DNA of 64,000 nucleotides from Paenibacillus herberti (GTDB lineage: Bacteria > Bacillota > Bacilli > Paenibacillales > Paenibacillaceae), in contig NZ_NMUQ01000002.1 of the NCBI RefSeq assembly GCF_002233675.1, positions 1,340,121 to 1,404,120 on the forward strand. The letters are read 5' to 3'. A program made the position numbers and the translations under genes. Positions 31,972 through 40,615 of this stretch are shown in pieces. How positions within the stretch are numbered: the first letter of the stretch is position 1; each line of letters starts with the position of its first letter. Below the pieces are notes generated by a model. That model was not told where the DNA came from. It made no database searches and was given only the letters and a program-made list of their open reading frames with translations.

Positions 31972-32172
31972 TCAGAAGCGGACCCAAATGGTGAAGCGTG
32001 CCATCCCCTTGGGTAGCATGGTCCGTCGCATACCAGGCTGCGACAATTGAGCAAGCAGTGGCTGGGGCGATGCGGCTGCGCCGGGAAGGCGAGCTCCGCC
32101 ACCTTCTGTGGCAATCCGTTCGTGATGTCTTCGGAGCTCCATTTCGAATCGGAAAAGGTTTTCTGCCATCAT
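31972..32172 (-). CDS. Possible small gene, 66 residues
   Basis: A GGGAGGTAAC site stands well placed before two ATG codons (MMAENLFRFEMELRRHHERI). The first 25 residues look like a charged helix seen in small Firmicute proteins, but the remainder is compositionally odd, so the gene may be real, truncated or spurious. No family is recognised. Confidence 0.35.
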   Translation of the reverse strand: MMAENLFRFEMELRRHHERIATEGGGARLPGAAASPQPLLAQLSQPGMRRTMLPKGMARFTIWVRF

Positions 32173-32499
32173 TGCTTGTTACCTCCCTTAATCTCAATAT
32201 TAATTCATGTGCTGATGATCTAACGCCAACTATAGATGAGGACGCTGACAACAGGGTGTCAGGAATACAAATACAGCTTCTAACTCAGATGGAGTAACAA
32301 TCCAGTTAGCGAAAACCGCCAGGTGGTGGAGGCATGTCCGCAATAAAAAAGAACGGACAATAACTAACCGTCTACGCATCGATATTTAATGTCCAACTGG
32401 ACAGTTGCTTAGAGTCCGTAATGCCGTGGTAACGCGCCAGATGTCTCGGCTAGTGAACCTTCTTCCGACGCTGGGGGGTAAGAGCCCCGATGAGCCAAT

Positions 32500-33107
32500 C
32501 AAGTAGTCGAAGCTACTTGCTTGGGCCGAAAGCGGCCCCGATGAGCCAATGAAGTAGTCGAAGCTACTTGCTTGGGCCGAAAACGGCCCCGATGAGCCAA
32601 TCAAGTAGTCGAAGTTACTTGATTGGGCCGAAAGCGGCCCGGATGAGCCAATCAAGTAGTCGAAGCTACTTGATTGGGCCGATCAAGTAGTCGAAGCTAC
32701 TTGCTTGGGCCGAAAACGGCCCCGATGAGCCAATCAAGTAGTCGAAGTTACTTGATTGGGCCGAAAGCGGCCCGGATGAGCCAATCAAGTAGTCGAAGCT
32801 ACTTGATTGGGCCGATCAAGTAGTCGAAGCTACTTGCTTGGGCCGAAAACGGCCCCGATGAGCCAATCAAGTAGTCGAAGTTACTTGATTGGGCCGAAAG
32901 CGGCCCGGATGAGCCAATCAAGTAGTCGAAGCTACTTGATTGGGCCGAAAGCGGCCCGAATGAGCCGATCAAGTAGTCGAAGCTACTTGCTTGGACCGAA
33001 AGCGGCCTCGATGAGCCAAGCAAGTAGTCGAAGTTACTTGCTTGGACCGAAAGCGGCCTCGATGAGCCAATCAAGTAGTCGAAGCTACTTGCTTGGGCCG
33101 AAAGTTC
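32500..33107. repeat. 51-bp tandem hairpin repeat array, locus 2 (13 units)
   Basis: Thirteen hairpin cores (CAAGTAG, loop TCGAAG, YTACTTG) start at 32500, 32551, 32602, 32653, 32684, 32735, 32786, 32817, 32868, 32919, 32970, 33021 and 33072. Spacing is 51 bases except for two 31-base steps. In many units the stem grows to 12 bp (CCAATCAAGTAG with CTACTTGATTGG). Each full unit also holds a second hairpin, GGGCCG-AAAG-CGGCCC. The core and the AAGCGGCCC...GATGAGC part are shared with the array at 4149. Frames on both strands cross it, which I treat as non-genic. Confidence 0.95.
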
Positions 33108-33433
33108 TTAAGCCCCTTAATTGAATTGGAGAGTACCGTGGAAAATCAGGTTTACTACTAGTAAGAGATGAGTGGGCTATGAGGCAGAGAAATCAGGTGT
33201 TTGAAGGAGTTCCCAACTAGGTGGCGCAGCAAGCCCTGGCAGGAATAAAGAGCGGCGACCGTTGCAGCTTTTTGGGTAGTTTTTTCCACTAAATAACGTC
33301 TCTCAGTTCCGTTAGCTTTGGGCCGACCCTTCGATTGGGAAGGTTGGGGTCGTCAAGATCAATGGATTGGGTAAAGAAATAGGAGTAACTCTACTGGCGT
33401 TGACGAGATAAGCCGCCGCGGTTACTTTAGCCT
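33108..33433. other. Gene-free interval between two repeat regions
   Basis: No reading frame, promoter or family match can be supported. It may be residue of an older insertion or repeat. Confidence 0.4.
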
Positions 33434-33775
33434 GTAAGAGATAGCTCGTGAGCGAGGGGAAAAGTCTGAGTCGGTAGGTTGAATGGTGTGAGCGAGCGGA
33501 AGCGTCTGAGTCGGTAGGCTGAATGGCGAGAGTGAGCCGAAGAGTCTGAGTTGGTAAGCCCGAGGTAGTGAGCGTTAGCGAGCGGAGGAGTCTGGGTAGA
33601 TTAGTCGAATGAATGGCGTGAGCGAGTTAAGTCTGAGTAGATTAGTTGAACTGTCGTGAGCGAGCCGAAGAGTCTGGGTCGGTGAGTCGATGGGCGTGAG
33701 CAAAATGAAGAGTATGAGTCGATTAGCCGAGGGAAAGCGAGCGAGCCGAAGAGCTTGAGCAAGCCGATGGGTTAA
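33434..33775. repeat. Degenerate ~40-bp direct repeats
   Basis: Variants of GTGAGCGAGC, GAAGAGTCTGAGTCGG and TAG..GAATGGC recur about eight times with irregular spacing. The copies are diverged, with small insertions. The last copy ends close to the ribosome binding site of the esterase gene. Confidence 0.75.
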
Positions 33776-33804
33776 AGCCCTTTGAGCGAAGAGGAGGACA
33801 TGGA

Positions 33805-34830
33805 ATGAATGCATTCGCAAGTATTGCGGGCAATACGGAGATGAACTATCTCGAGCGAAGGAAGATGGAATTGCAGCTCTACATGCCGCCGCTGACGATT
33901 GAAAAGGAGAAGGCGGAGAGCTTTTGGCTGCCGAGGCTGAAGCAGACCTGGGAAAAGCCGCTCTATGACGAGCGGGAAGTCGTGGAGGAAGAGCTTTTTC
34001 CAGGTGCGGATGTATACCGGATCTCTTACGAAGGCTTTGATGATACGCCGGTTAAAGGCTGGTTCATGGTGCCCCGAGAGGCTGCCAAAGAGAGTCGTCA
34101 GGTTCCATGCATCATTGTGTACCCCGGTTATACCGAAGGAGCTGGATATCCAGAGCAGCATGCTCAGTGGCTACTGTTGGGCTATGCGGTACTGGCCGTG
34201 GATGTGCGGGGACAGGGAGGGGATACGGGGAACCGACTTCTTTCGGCCCATGGACAGTCCAAGGGTTGGATTTCGCAAAATTTACTGGAGAATCCGGAAC
34301 GCTCGTATTATATGGCGATGTTCATCGATAGTTTGAAAGCGCTACAAGCGGCTGGGCGTCAGCCGGAAGTAGACAACAGTCGGCTAATTCCTTGTGGCGG
34401 TAGTCAAGGCGGCGGTTTGGCGCTGGCCGTGGCGTCATTGTGCGGTCTGGCTGGGTATGAGGAAATCGGCCTGGCGGCAGTGCTGGCGGACATTCCGAAT
34501 CTATGCCATATCGACCAGGCAGTATTCAGCTCTACCGGATCGTTAACAGAGGTGGGACAACTGGCCAGTCGTCATCCCGAACAGCTGCCGCAGCTGCTGG
34601 AGCATTTGGCTTGTTTTGATAACATGAACTTAGCTTGTCGCATCACCGCTCCTGTGCTGGTCAGCGTTGGTTGGAAGGACACCGTCTGTCCGCCGGAGAC
34701 GGTGTACGCAGCTTTCAACCGCATCCATGCCCGAAAAGAGATTCGAGACTACCCGTTTCTCGGCCATGAAGTGAGCGGGGCGCATAATCGAGAGAAGCTG
34801 CGCTTCGCGTTGGAACATGCGGGGAGATAG
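33805..34830 (+). CDS. Acetyl xylan esterase / cephalosporin-C deacetylase family hydrolase
   Basis: A 341-residue alpha/beta hydrolase of the AXE1 family. The nucleophile Ser is in PCGGSQGGGLAL near residue 197, the acid is Asp in VGWKDTVCPP near 292 and the base is His in FLGHEVSG near 321. The motif DVRGQGGDTG and the segment RISYEGFDDTPVKGWFMVP are typical of the group. GAGGAGG precedes the ATG. There is no signal peptide, so it should be cytoplasmic and deacetylate imported oligosaccharides. It stands alone. Confidence 0.9.
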   Translation: MNAFASIAGNTEMNYLERRKMELQLYMPPLTIEKEKAESFWLPRLKQTWEKPLYDEREVVEEELFPGADVYRISYEGFDDTPVKGWFMVPREAAKESRQVPCIIVYPGYTEGAGYPEQHAQWLLLGYAVLAVDVRGQGGDTGNRLLSAHGQSKGWISQNLLENPERSYYMAMFIDSLKALQAAGRQPEVDNSRLIPCGGSQGGGLALAVASLCGLAGYEEIGLAAVLADIPNLCHIDQAVFSSTGSLTEVGQLASRHPEQLPQLLEHLACFDNMNLACRITAPVLVSVGWKDTVCPPETVYAAFNRIHARKEIRDYPFLGHEVSGAHNREKLRFALEHAGR

Positions 34831-34981
34831 GCTGGATCGCTCCTCAACCATGTTTAGTCGAAGGAACGGTTGGACAGATGGCTGGAGGTTGCTGTCCTCG
34901 AGATGCCGTTCACCAGACGCACAGGAGCGGAGTAGGCAAGAGCGGTCAGCGACGCTGGTTACAGTTCTAATAATGGTTTCC

Positions 34982-35007
34982 AAAAAGGACATGTGTCCTT
35001 TTTTTCT
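34982..35007 (+). terminator. Terminator downstream of the esterase
   Basis: AAAAGGAC pairs with GTCCTTTTTTT across a 4-base loop, about 150 bases after the stop. Confidence 0.8.
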
Positions 35008-35103
35008 TTTCGATGCGGATATAAGCTAGTGGGAGGACATACTTAGCTGTAATCGCACCCCTGCGTATAAGGCAATCTTCAGTAGAATGGAGCAGGAACA
35101 TTG

Positions 35104-36099
35104 ATGAAATCTACCCTTAATTTTATCGGAGCCGGTTTTCATGCCTCGACAAACATACTTCCTTCCGCCGTCGAAGCGGGAGCGAACATCGGAGCCGTTG
35201 CTACCCGCAGTCTGGAACGGTCGGAGGCGGCTCTCCAGCGGTTCGGAAGCAGAGGGACCCCTTACGACGATTATAAAAAAATGCTGAAGGAAGAGAATTG
35301 CGACGGCGTTGTTGTCATCGCTCAACCGGAAGATCAGTTTAATTTGGCGATGGAATGTGTCCAGGCTGGGAAAAACGTATTTGTAGACAAACCTTTGGGA
35401 TGGAACGCGGAAGAAGCAGCCCGAATTGCCGATGCGGCCGAGCAGGCCGGCGTTGTGCTGATGGTTGGATTTATGAAGCGTTTTGCGCCGAGCTATATGA
35501 AAATAAAAGAGCTTATTACGGAGAAGACACTGGGAGCACCCCGTTCCTTCCAACTTGTTTTTGCGGTGGACACAACGCCTTTTTGCCGGAATGAAGAAGA
35601 GTTCCTCAAGCTTGCCGCCATTCATATGGTTGATTTGGTGCGGGAGCTGTTCGGCGAAGTCTCACAAGTTGCAGGATTCAGCCATAACGATCATCAGCGC
35701 GTAGCACAAACTCTCTCTCTGCAATTCGAAAGTGGAGTGGTTGGAAGCGTTTATTTTGCGGGGATGGATGCTTGGTCCAGCGAAAATGAAAGCTTGCTCG
35801 TCACATTTGAAAATGGGTATGCAAAAGTGGAAAACGTCGAAAAAGTTACCATTCATCGGTCCTTACAGCCGGGAGCGGCTGCTTGGAAGTCGCTGGCTGA
35901 AGAGACTGTCGTGCTGAGTCCCTCAATCTCGACGATGTCCGGAGGCGCCAAGGATTTGTATGTGCGCGGTTTCGTTGGCGAAATGGAGCATTTTATGAAA
36001 TGCTGCGCTGAGAGGACTGAGCCGTCGCCGAGCGGGCGCGATAATATCGCGACGATGGCGCTTTGTGATCGAATTCTGGATGCGCTAAAAGGTAAGTGA
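35104..36099 (+). CDS. Gfo/Idh/MocA family oxidoreductase
   Basis: A 331-residue NAD(P)-dependent sugar or inositol-type dehydrogenase. The Rossmann domain (residues 1-120) has FIGAGFHAS, DGVVVIAQP and the diagnostic VDKPLGW; the substrate domain has MKRFAPSYMKIKELI and IHMVDLVRELFG. ATG is preferred over the in-frame TTG just before it because AGGA stands six bases upstream. Substrate unknown. Confidence 0.9.
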   Translation: MKSTLNFIGAGFHASTNILPSAVEAGANIGAVATRSLERSEAALQRFGSRGTPYDDYKKMLKEENCDGVVVIAQPEDQFNLAMECVQAGKNVFVDKPLGWNAEEAARIADAAEQAGVVLMVGFMKRFAPSYMKIKELITEKTLGAPRSFQLVFAVDTTPFCRNEEEFLKLAAIHMVDLVRELFGEVSQVAGFSHNDHQRVAQTLSLQFESGVVGSVYFAGMDAWSSENESLLVTFENGYAKVENVEKVTIHRSLQPGAAAWKSLAEETVVLSPSISTMSGGAKDLYVRGFVGEMEHFMKCCAERTEPSPSGRDNIATMALCDRILDALKGK

Positions 36100-36159
36100 C
36101 AAAGCGAAGTTGTGCTGTGGAACTGCTGTGCCCATGGCGCAGCATTGTGCTGGAAGGAA

Positions 36160-36201
36160 AAAAGGGAGACATAAGGCTGCTTAGCCTTATGTCTCCCTTT
36201 T
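36160..36201. terminator. Bidirectional terminator
   Basis: A 19-bp perfect stem, AAAAGGGAGACATAAGGCT with its complement, separates the oxidoreductase and the convergent pspA. Confidence 0.95.
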
Positions 36202-36213
36202 GATTTGGACCGT

Positions 36214-36939
36214 TTATTCGCCTTTCATTTTGCGGCGCAGCTCAGCAAGCTGCTCATCGATGACGGAGGTACGATTGCTGTCAGCAGAGGAAGCGGCATT
36301 GCTGCTAGTGTAAGAGCTGCTTGAACCGTAGGCCGAACCAGCAGAGCCGGAGCCCGCTGAGGAGCCTTTGTAGTCGCGTGATAGGCCGAGTTGAGCTTCC
36401 CACTGCAGAACTTTTTCCTCGATACGGTCAAATCCGCGGGAAGCACGACCTGGCTCGAAGCCGTGAGTGAAGCTTGGAGCGGTGCGCTCGGCCGCTGCTT
36501 CGGCTTTTTTGATGCGCTCGGCGAGATCGTCGCGTTTCTGAATGAGGCGCTGCAGCTCTTCTTTGGAACTTGCCAGACGGAGATCTAGCTCAACAACAGA
36601 ACGGCTCGCGTTGTCGTAGAGACGGCTGTATTCTTGCTCCTGCTCGGAGTAGCGAAACTTGTTCTCCAACGCTTGACGGGCTTCAGCCTCACGGCCTTCT
36701 TTGAGAGCTTCCTCGGCCTTGGACTGGTTATGCTGCGCCAGCTGAGAAACTTCCTCCAAACGCTGACTGTAGGAACGGGAAGCTGCTTGCTGACGGTGCA
36801 GCTCACTTTGCATAACATCGATTTCTTCTTCCATATTGCGGATATATTGGTTCATCATCAACGTCGGGTTTTCCATCTTGCTCAGCATCTCGTTAGCAGT
36901 TGCCTTAGTCAAGTTCATAATACGGTCGAATACACTCAT
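36214..36939 (-). CDS. pspA: PspA/IM30 (LiaH-like) membrane stress protein
   Basis: A 241-residue, mostly helical coiled-coil protein starting MSVFDRIMNLTKATANEMLSK. The PspA pattern is clear (ENPTLMMNQYIRNMEEEI, ALENKFRYSEQEQEY, FDRIEEKVLQWEAQ). The ATG is chosen over an upstream in-frame GTG by spacing from AAAGGAG. Residues about 190-225 are a Ser/Gly/Tyr-rich linker. It binds stressed cytoplasmic membrane as a scaffold oligomer. It follows pspC, probably in one operon. Confidence 0.93.
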   Translation of the reverse strand: MSVFDRIMNLTKATANEMLSKMENPTLMMNQYIRNMEEEIDVMQSELHRQQAASRSYSQRLEEVSQLAQHNQSKAEEALKEGREAEARQALENKFRYSEQEQEYSRLYDNASRSVVELDLRLASSKEELQRLIQKRDDLAERIKKAEAAAERTAPSFTHGFEPGRASRGFDRIEEKVLQWEAQLGLSRDYKGSSAGSGSAGSAYGSSSSYTSSNAASSADSNRTSVIDEQLAELRRKMKGE

Positions 36940-37016
36940 GTTCGACACTCCTTTAGTTAGATGGATTGTTCGTGCAATTGAGACAGTCCGGATGGGCCAG
37001 TTAATTATGAATCAGC

Positions 37017-37241
37017 TTAGTTGTAAAAAGGTTCACGAGGCGGAGGGCCATTCCATTCGGGTTCATTTGGCAGTACGATGCTGGCAACAGCGTAGAGCAA
37101 CAGGGCAGTCCCGAAGCTGAAAACGCCAGCTGCAATGAATCCGATGCGGATAAGTCCAGGGTCAATGCCGAAACGACGGCCAATTCCCCCGCACAGTCCC
37201 GCAAGTTTGCGGTCGGTACGGGAACGGTACAAGGTTCTCAT
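37017..37241 (-). CDS. pspC: PspC-domain membrane protein
   Basis: A 74-residue protein that consists of a PspC domain: LYRSRTDRKLAGLCGGIGRRFGIDPGLIRI followed by one hydrophobic span (about residues 34-58) and LPNEPEW. The ATG at MRTLYRS is preferred because the domain begins there and AGGAG lies about 12 bases upstream; the longer frame adds residues foreign to the family. Likely works with PspA in envelope stress. Confidence 0.88.
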   Translation of the reverse strand: MRTLYRSRTDRKLAGLCGGIGRRFGIDPGLIRIGFIAAGVFSFGTALLLYAVASIVLPNEPEWNGPPPREPFYN

Positions 37242-37568
37242 GGCAACAACATTCTCCTCTTTTGCGGCATCGCCGGTTGCCCGACTGTGCTGCTTAATGT
37301 CTTTATTGTACATTGTGCTTGAGAGCGGCGACACGGACTGACGAATGTATTTAAACCTGGACCCGGGACCGGGTTTAACTCGGGCGGAGGTTGTGTGCGT
37401 CTTTGGTGAGACAAGGGGAATTGGGGTAAGGGGACCAGGAAGCGGATTTCCAGTATGAACCAGGCGGCTGTAGATCGAAATTGATGTATGAAAAAACAGC
37501 GTATGAAAAGGTGGATGTCGTCACATGCTAACTTCGCTCCACATCATATCGAAAGAGGTGCCCACCCA

Positions 37569-37763
37569 ATGAACAAAAACAAAGCGTCTAAAGCAGAAGT
37601 TCAATCCACACAGCTGAACCAGTTCCAAACAAATCAGGACACGGAGTTTTCCAATGAGCTGGCTTCCGATGCTCAGGCTGCTTTCAGCAATGAGAACAAC
37701 AACGTGAGCAAAAACATGAACAAGAATATGAAAAACAACATGAACAACCAACAAAATAAATAA
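37569..37763 (+). CDS. sspE: Gamma-type small acid-soluble spore protein
   Basis: A 64-residue, Asn/Gln/Lys-rich protein. The ATG at MNKNKASK follows GAGGTG by 8 bases. The segment NQDTEFSNELASDAQAAF resembles the GPR-cleavage repeat TEF(A/S)SE of gamma SASPs, and the composition fits. In spores such proteins are an amino-acid store degraded at germination. One repeat is seen rather than the two of B. subtilis SspE. The tail NMNKNMKNNMNNQQNK is low-complexity. Confidence 0.75.
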   Translation: MNKNKASKAEVQSTQLNQFQTNQDTEFSNELASDAQAAFSNENNNVSKNMNKNMKNNMNNQQNK

Positions 37764-37791
37764 AAAGCCTCCGGAATATTCCGGAAGGCTT
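37764..37791 (-). terminator. Terminator of the helicase gene
   Basis: AAGCCTTCCGGAATATTCCG pairs on itself with GGAGGCTT on the minus strand, followed by TTTTTATTTATTTT. It lies back to back with the next hairpin. Confidence 0.85.
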
Positions 37792-37796
37792 GGAGC

Positions 37797-37831
37797 GGTC
37801 TGCCCATATGGGCAGACCTGCTTATTTTTTG
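37797..37831 (+). terminator. Terminator of the spore protein gene
   Basis: A perfect palindrome GGTCTGCCCATATGGGCAGA with its end CC is followed by a T-rich tail (TTATTTTTT). Confidence 0.85.
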
Positions 37832-37864
37832 TACATAGGGGAAAACAGCTGGAGGGGAGGCTGT

Positions 37865-40411
37865 TTAACGGCTTTTGTGAGATGGTCGTGAGGGTGATTG
37901 ACCACCTCGCCGAGGTTGGATGGTCGGGCGGCTGATGAGCCCGGCAGAGCTGGCCGCGGCCCCGCTTGTGCGGGCCGCGGGCGAAGCGGCTGTGCCCGCG
38001 GGGGAAGTGGCTGTGCCCGCGGCGCGAGGCTGCGGAGCGCCGCCAGGGGGCGTGGCGCCCGGCGGCTTGCCGGGCGCGGGCTTGGCAGCGCTCGACGCGG
38101 CCCCGCTTATGCGGGCCGCAGGCGGAGCTGCTGCGCTGGCGGAGCTTGGCGCGCCGCCAGCTTCCGGCGAAGCCGGGCGGAACGCGTCGAGCAGAAAGCG
38201 CGACACGTCGATTTTGCGGCCGCGCCATAGGCTCGGCGAGCTAATGAGCAGTTCTTCACGCGCCCGTGTAACGGCGACGTAGGCCAGGCGGCGCTCCTCT
38301 TCGAGCGCCGCTTCCCTGCGGGCGGCGGGGTCTACCGCCGCACCGGCTCCGACGCTGTAGTCGGCGAGCTTGTCCGCCTCCAGCGCGAGGCTGTGGGGCA
38401 GGATGCCTTCGGAGGCACCGATCAGCGCCACGGCGGGGAACTCCAGCCCCTTGGACTTGTGGATCGTCATCAACTTGACGGCATCCCGGGCTGCATCAGG
38501 CGGCAGCGCACGCATCTCGGCGTGGCGCTGGGCCATTTTGACGACGAAGGCGAGGAAGGACGGTATATCCGCGAATCGCGATGCAGAGGACTCCAACTCG
38601 TCGAGCGCCTCTCGCAATGTCTCCTTAAAAACAGTGTCGCTTCCCTCGCTGTAGCTGCTGCCAGCAAAGCCACGGCCTGCTGCGCCATAACTTGCTCCAG
38701 CGCCTGAGCGCCAGCCAGCAGCAGCTCCAGCTGCTCCCGATCTAGCGCCAAATCCGCCCGTACCGCTTCCTTGTCTGCCGCTCGAGCTTTTGCTTCCAGA
38801 TTCCTCTGCGTCCAGCCAAGCATCATAAAAATCCTTGCGCATGCGCCGAATCGCTTCGGCCGGCTTTAGCTCCTTGAGCCCTTTAATGAAGGTGATCCTC
38901 GCCTGAATCGCCTCGCGCTGAAAATCCTTCAGCCCTTCCATGGTCAGCAGATGGATGAGCGGGCCTTTTTTGGGACGAGGATCGTCTTTGGCGCGAATAT
39001 GAGCCATGCCTTTGGCACGGTTCACATACATCGAGGGCAGAACGCCCTCCATCGCAGCGAAGTCGCGCCGCTTAACGGACAAGCGCATATAATCAACCAG
39101 CGGCTTGACCGCCGACTGATCATAGAACAGATCCCCATTATCCTGCAGATGAAAAGGAATCTCCGAAAGCACCAACTGCTCGAACATCGCCCGGCTATTG
39201 CTGGAGGTGCGGTATAAAATGGCATAATCGCCCCAACTCCGGGCGCCTTCTTCAACCCGTTCGCGGATATGCGCCGTTACCGTCGCAGCTTCCTGATCCG
39301 TGGAAAAAGGGCGGATATAAAGCGGCACCTGCCGGCTTTTGGACACCGCTTTGAGCGTTTTGGGATAGCGGGCTTTGTTATGCCGAATGATCTCGTTGCC
39401 AAGCCCCACAATGCTGGCGGTTGACCGATAGTTCGTGTCCAGCGTAACCATCTTCGCCCCTGGAAAAGCTTCGCGAAACCCTAATATATACTCGCTCCGC
39501 GCTCCGTTGAACCCATAAATCGTCTGGTCGTCGTCGCCGACGGCCATCAGATTGGCCTGCTTTCCCGCCATCAGGCGGATCAGCTCATACTGCAACAGGC
39601 TCGTGTCCTGAAACTCGTCGATCATAAGGTAGCGAAAACGTCCCTGCAGCGATTGCAGCAGCCCCGGCCGTTCCTGTAGCAGCCGATACGACCAGAGCAG
39701 GATGTCGTCAAAGTCCATTCGCCCTTCGCGTTCTTTCCACTCTTCGAAACGCAGCAGCAGCCGCTTGAGCTCCCGATCGGCCTGAGACTGCTCTGGGAGC
39801 TCTTTCAGCGGGCGCATGCTCAGCTTCGCTTCGGACAGAGCTGCAAGCGCCGTTTCCGGCTCAAGCCGATCGCTCAAGGCCAGCTCGCGGAGCATGCCTT
39901 TCAGCACGATCATCGCCACTGGTCCGTTGCCGAGAATTTCCTGCCGATAACCCTGACTTCTTAACAGCTGCAGGAAAAAAGAATGGAAGGTACGTGCCGT
40001 AACCTGCTTGGTCGCTCCACGCGGCAAGCCTGGCAGGGAAGCGATCCGCTCTTTCATCTCGCCGGCGGCTTTCACCGAGAAGGTGACGAGCAGAACCGAG
40101 CGCGGGTCGATGCCGCGCACACCAATTAAATAACCTGTGCGTGCGGTAAGCACGCTTGTTTTGCCTGAGCCGGCTCCGGCAAGTGTGAGCAGCGGACCGT
40201 CGCCATGACGAACCGCCTCGATCTGCGGACCGTTCAGAAACAGCCCGCTGCCCTCCAGCGCGCGGAAAAAGCCGCTGTCCCGGTCAGCGTCAGGCACAAG
40301 GCGGCTGCTTCCCTCGCCGGAGGCAAGATTAGCAAAGGGAAGATTTCGTCCGACTGCACCGAACGGTTTTTTGAAAGGAAGCGGTAGGTTAGCATTTATA
40401 GTCGTGCTCAT
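37865..40411 (-). CDS. UvrD/Rep/PcrA-family ATP-dependent DNA helicase
   Basis: An 848-residue superfamily 1 helicase. Motifs: Q motif LNGPQIEAVRHGDGP, Walker A LAGAGSGKTS near residue 80, motif II YLMIDEFQDTSLLQYEL, motif III AVGDDDQTIYGFNGA, motif IV TLDTNYRSTASIV, motif V MTIHKSKGLEFPAVALIG and motif VI RLAYVAVTRARE. Two low-complexity regions stand out: about residues 530-590 (Ser/Gly/Ala) in the 2B region and the last ~110 residues (Ala/Pro/Ser/Gly) ending in a basic tail. It is a monocistronic unwinding enzyme of DNA repair or recombination, additional to or instead of PcrA. Confidence 0.92.
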   Translation of the reverse strand: MSTTINANLPLPFKKPFGAVGRNLPFANLASGEGSSRLVPDADRDSGFFRALEGSGLFLNGPQIEAVRHGDGPLLTLAGAGSGKTSVLTARTGYLIGVRGIDPRSVLLVTFSVKAAGEMKERIASLPGLPRGATKQVTARTFHSFFLQLLRSQGYRQEILGNGPVAMIVLKGMLRELALSDRLEPETALAALSEAKLSMRPLKELPEQSQADRELKRLLLRFEEWKEREGRMDFDDILLWSYRLLQERPGLLQSLQGRFRYLMIDEFQDTSLLQYELIRLMAGKQANLMAVGDDDQTIYGFNGARSEYILGFREAFPGAKMVTLDTNYRSTASIVGLGNEIIRHNKARYPKTLKAVSKSRQVPLYIRPFSTDQEAATVTAHIRERVEEGARSWGDYAILYRTSSNSRAMFEQLVLSEIPFHLQDNGDLFYDQSAVKPLVDYMRLSVKRRDFAAMEGVLPSMYVNRAKGMAHIRAKDDPRPKKGPLIHLLTMEGLKDFQREAIQARITFIKGLKELKPAEAIRRMRKDFYDAWLDAEESGSKSSSGRQGSGTGGFGARSGAAGAAAGWRSGAGASYGAAGRGFAGSSYSEGSDTVFKETLREALDELESSASRFADIPSFLAFVVKMAQRHAEMRALPPDAARDAVKLMTIHKSKGLEFPAVALIGASEGILPHSLALEADKLADYSVGAGAAVDPAARREAALEEERRLAYVAVTRAREELLISSPSLWRGRKIDVSRFLLDAFRPASPEAGGAPSSASAAAPPAARISGAASSAAKPAPGKPPGATPPGGAPQPRAAGTATSPAGTAASPAARTSGAAASSAGLISRPTIQPRRGGQSPSRPSHKSR

Positions 40412-40539
40412 AATAGCATGTGTTCTCCTGTGGTCGTTACGCTCTTCATGAGCGAATACCTGTTCGTTGTCATCCTAGAATCATAACGGATAATAAGGGT
40501 ACCCTGCAATCGGGAATGCTTTATAAGTTGATGCGAGGG

Positions 40540-40568
40540 TTGCAATTCAGTTCATTCGATTATATAAT
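40540..40568 (+). promoter_or_regulatory. Sigma-A promoter of marR-nitroreductase
   Basis: TTGCAA, a 17-base spacer and perfect TATAAT, with a palindrome directly downstream. Confidence 0.78.
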
Positions 40569-40580
40569 TGACCCATCAAC

Positions 40581-40596
40581 CATTGATACATCAATG
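40581..40596. promoter_or_regulatory. Palindromic operator, likely MarR autoregulation
   Basis: CATTGATACATCAATG is an inverted repeat (ATTGAT/ATCAAT) 12 bases after the -10 box and before the marR ribosome binding site, the usual position and size for a MarR-family operator. Confidence 0.6.
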
Positions 40597-40615
40597 ATAA
40601 GGGGGAGACAAAATA

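Noticed and set aside
31863-32172. RNA gene downstream of the opp operon
   Set aside because: The pairing is explained by a terminator; the rest shows no conserved RNA motif I can name.
32500-33107. CRISPR array or repeat-protein gene
   Set aside because: Spacers repeat, one 20-base shortening changes the frame relation, and frames exist on both strands; a non-coding hairpin array explains all of this.
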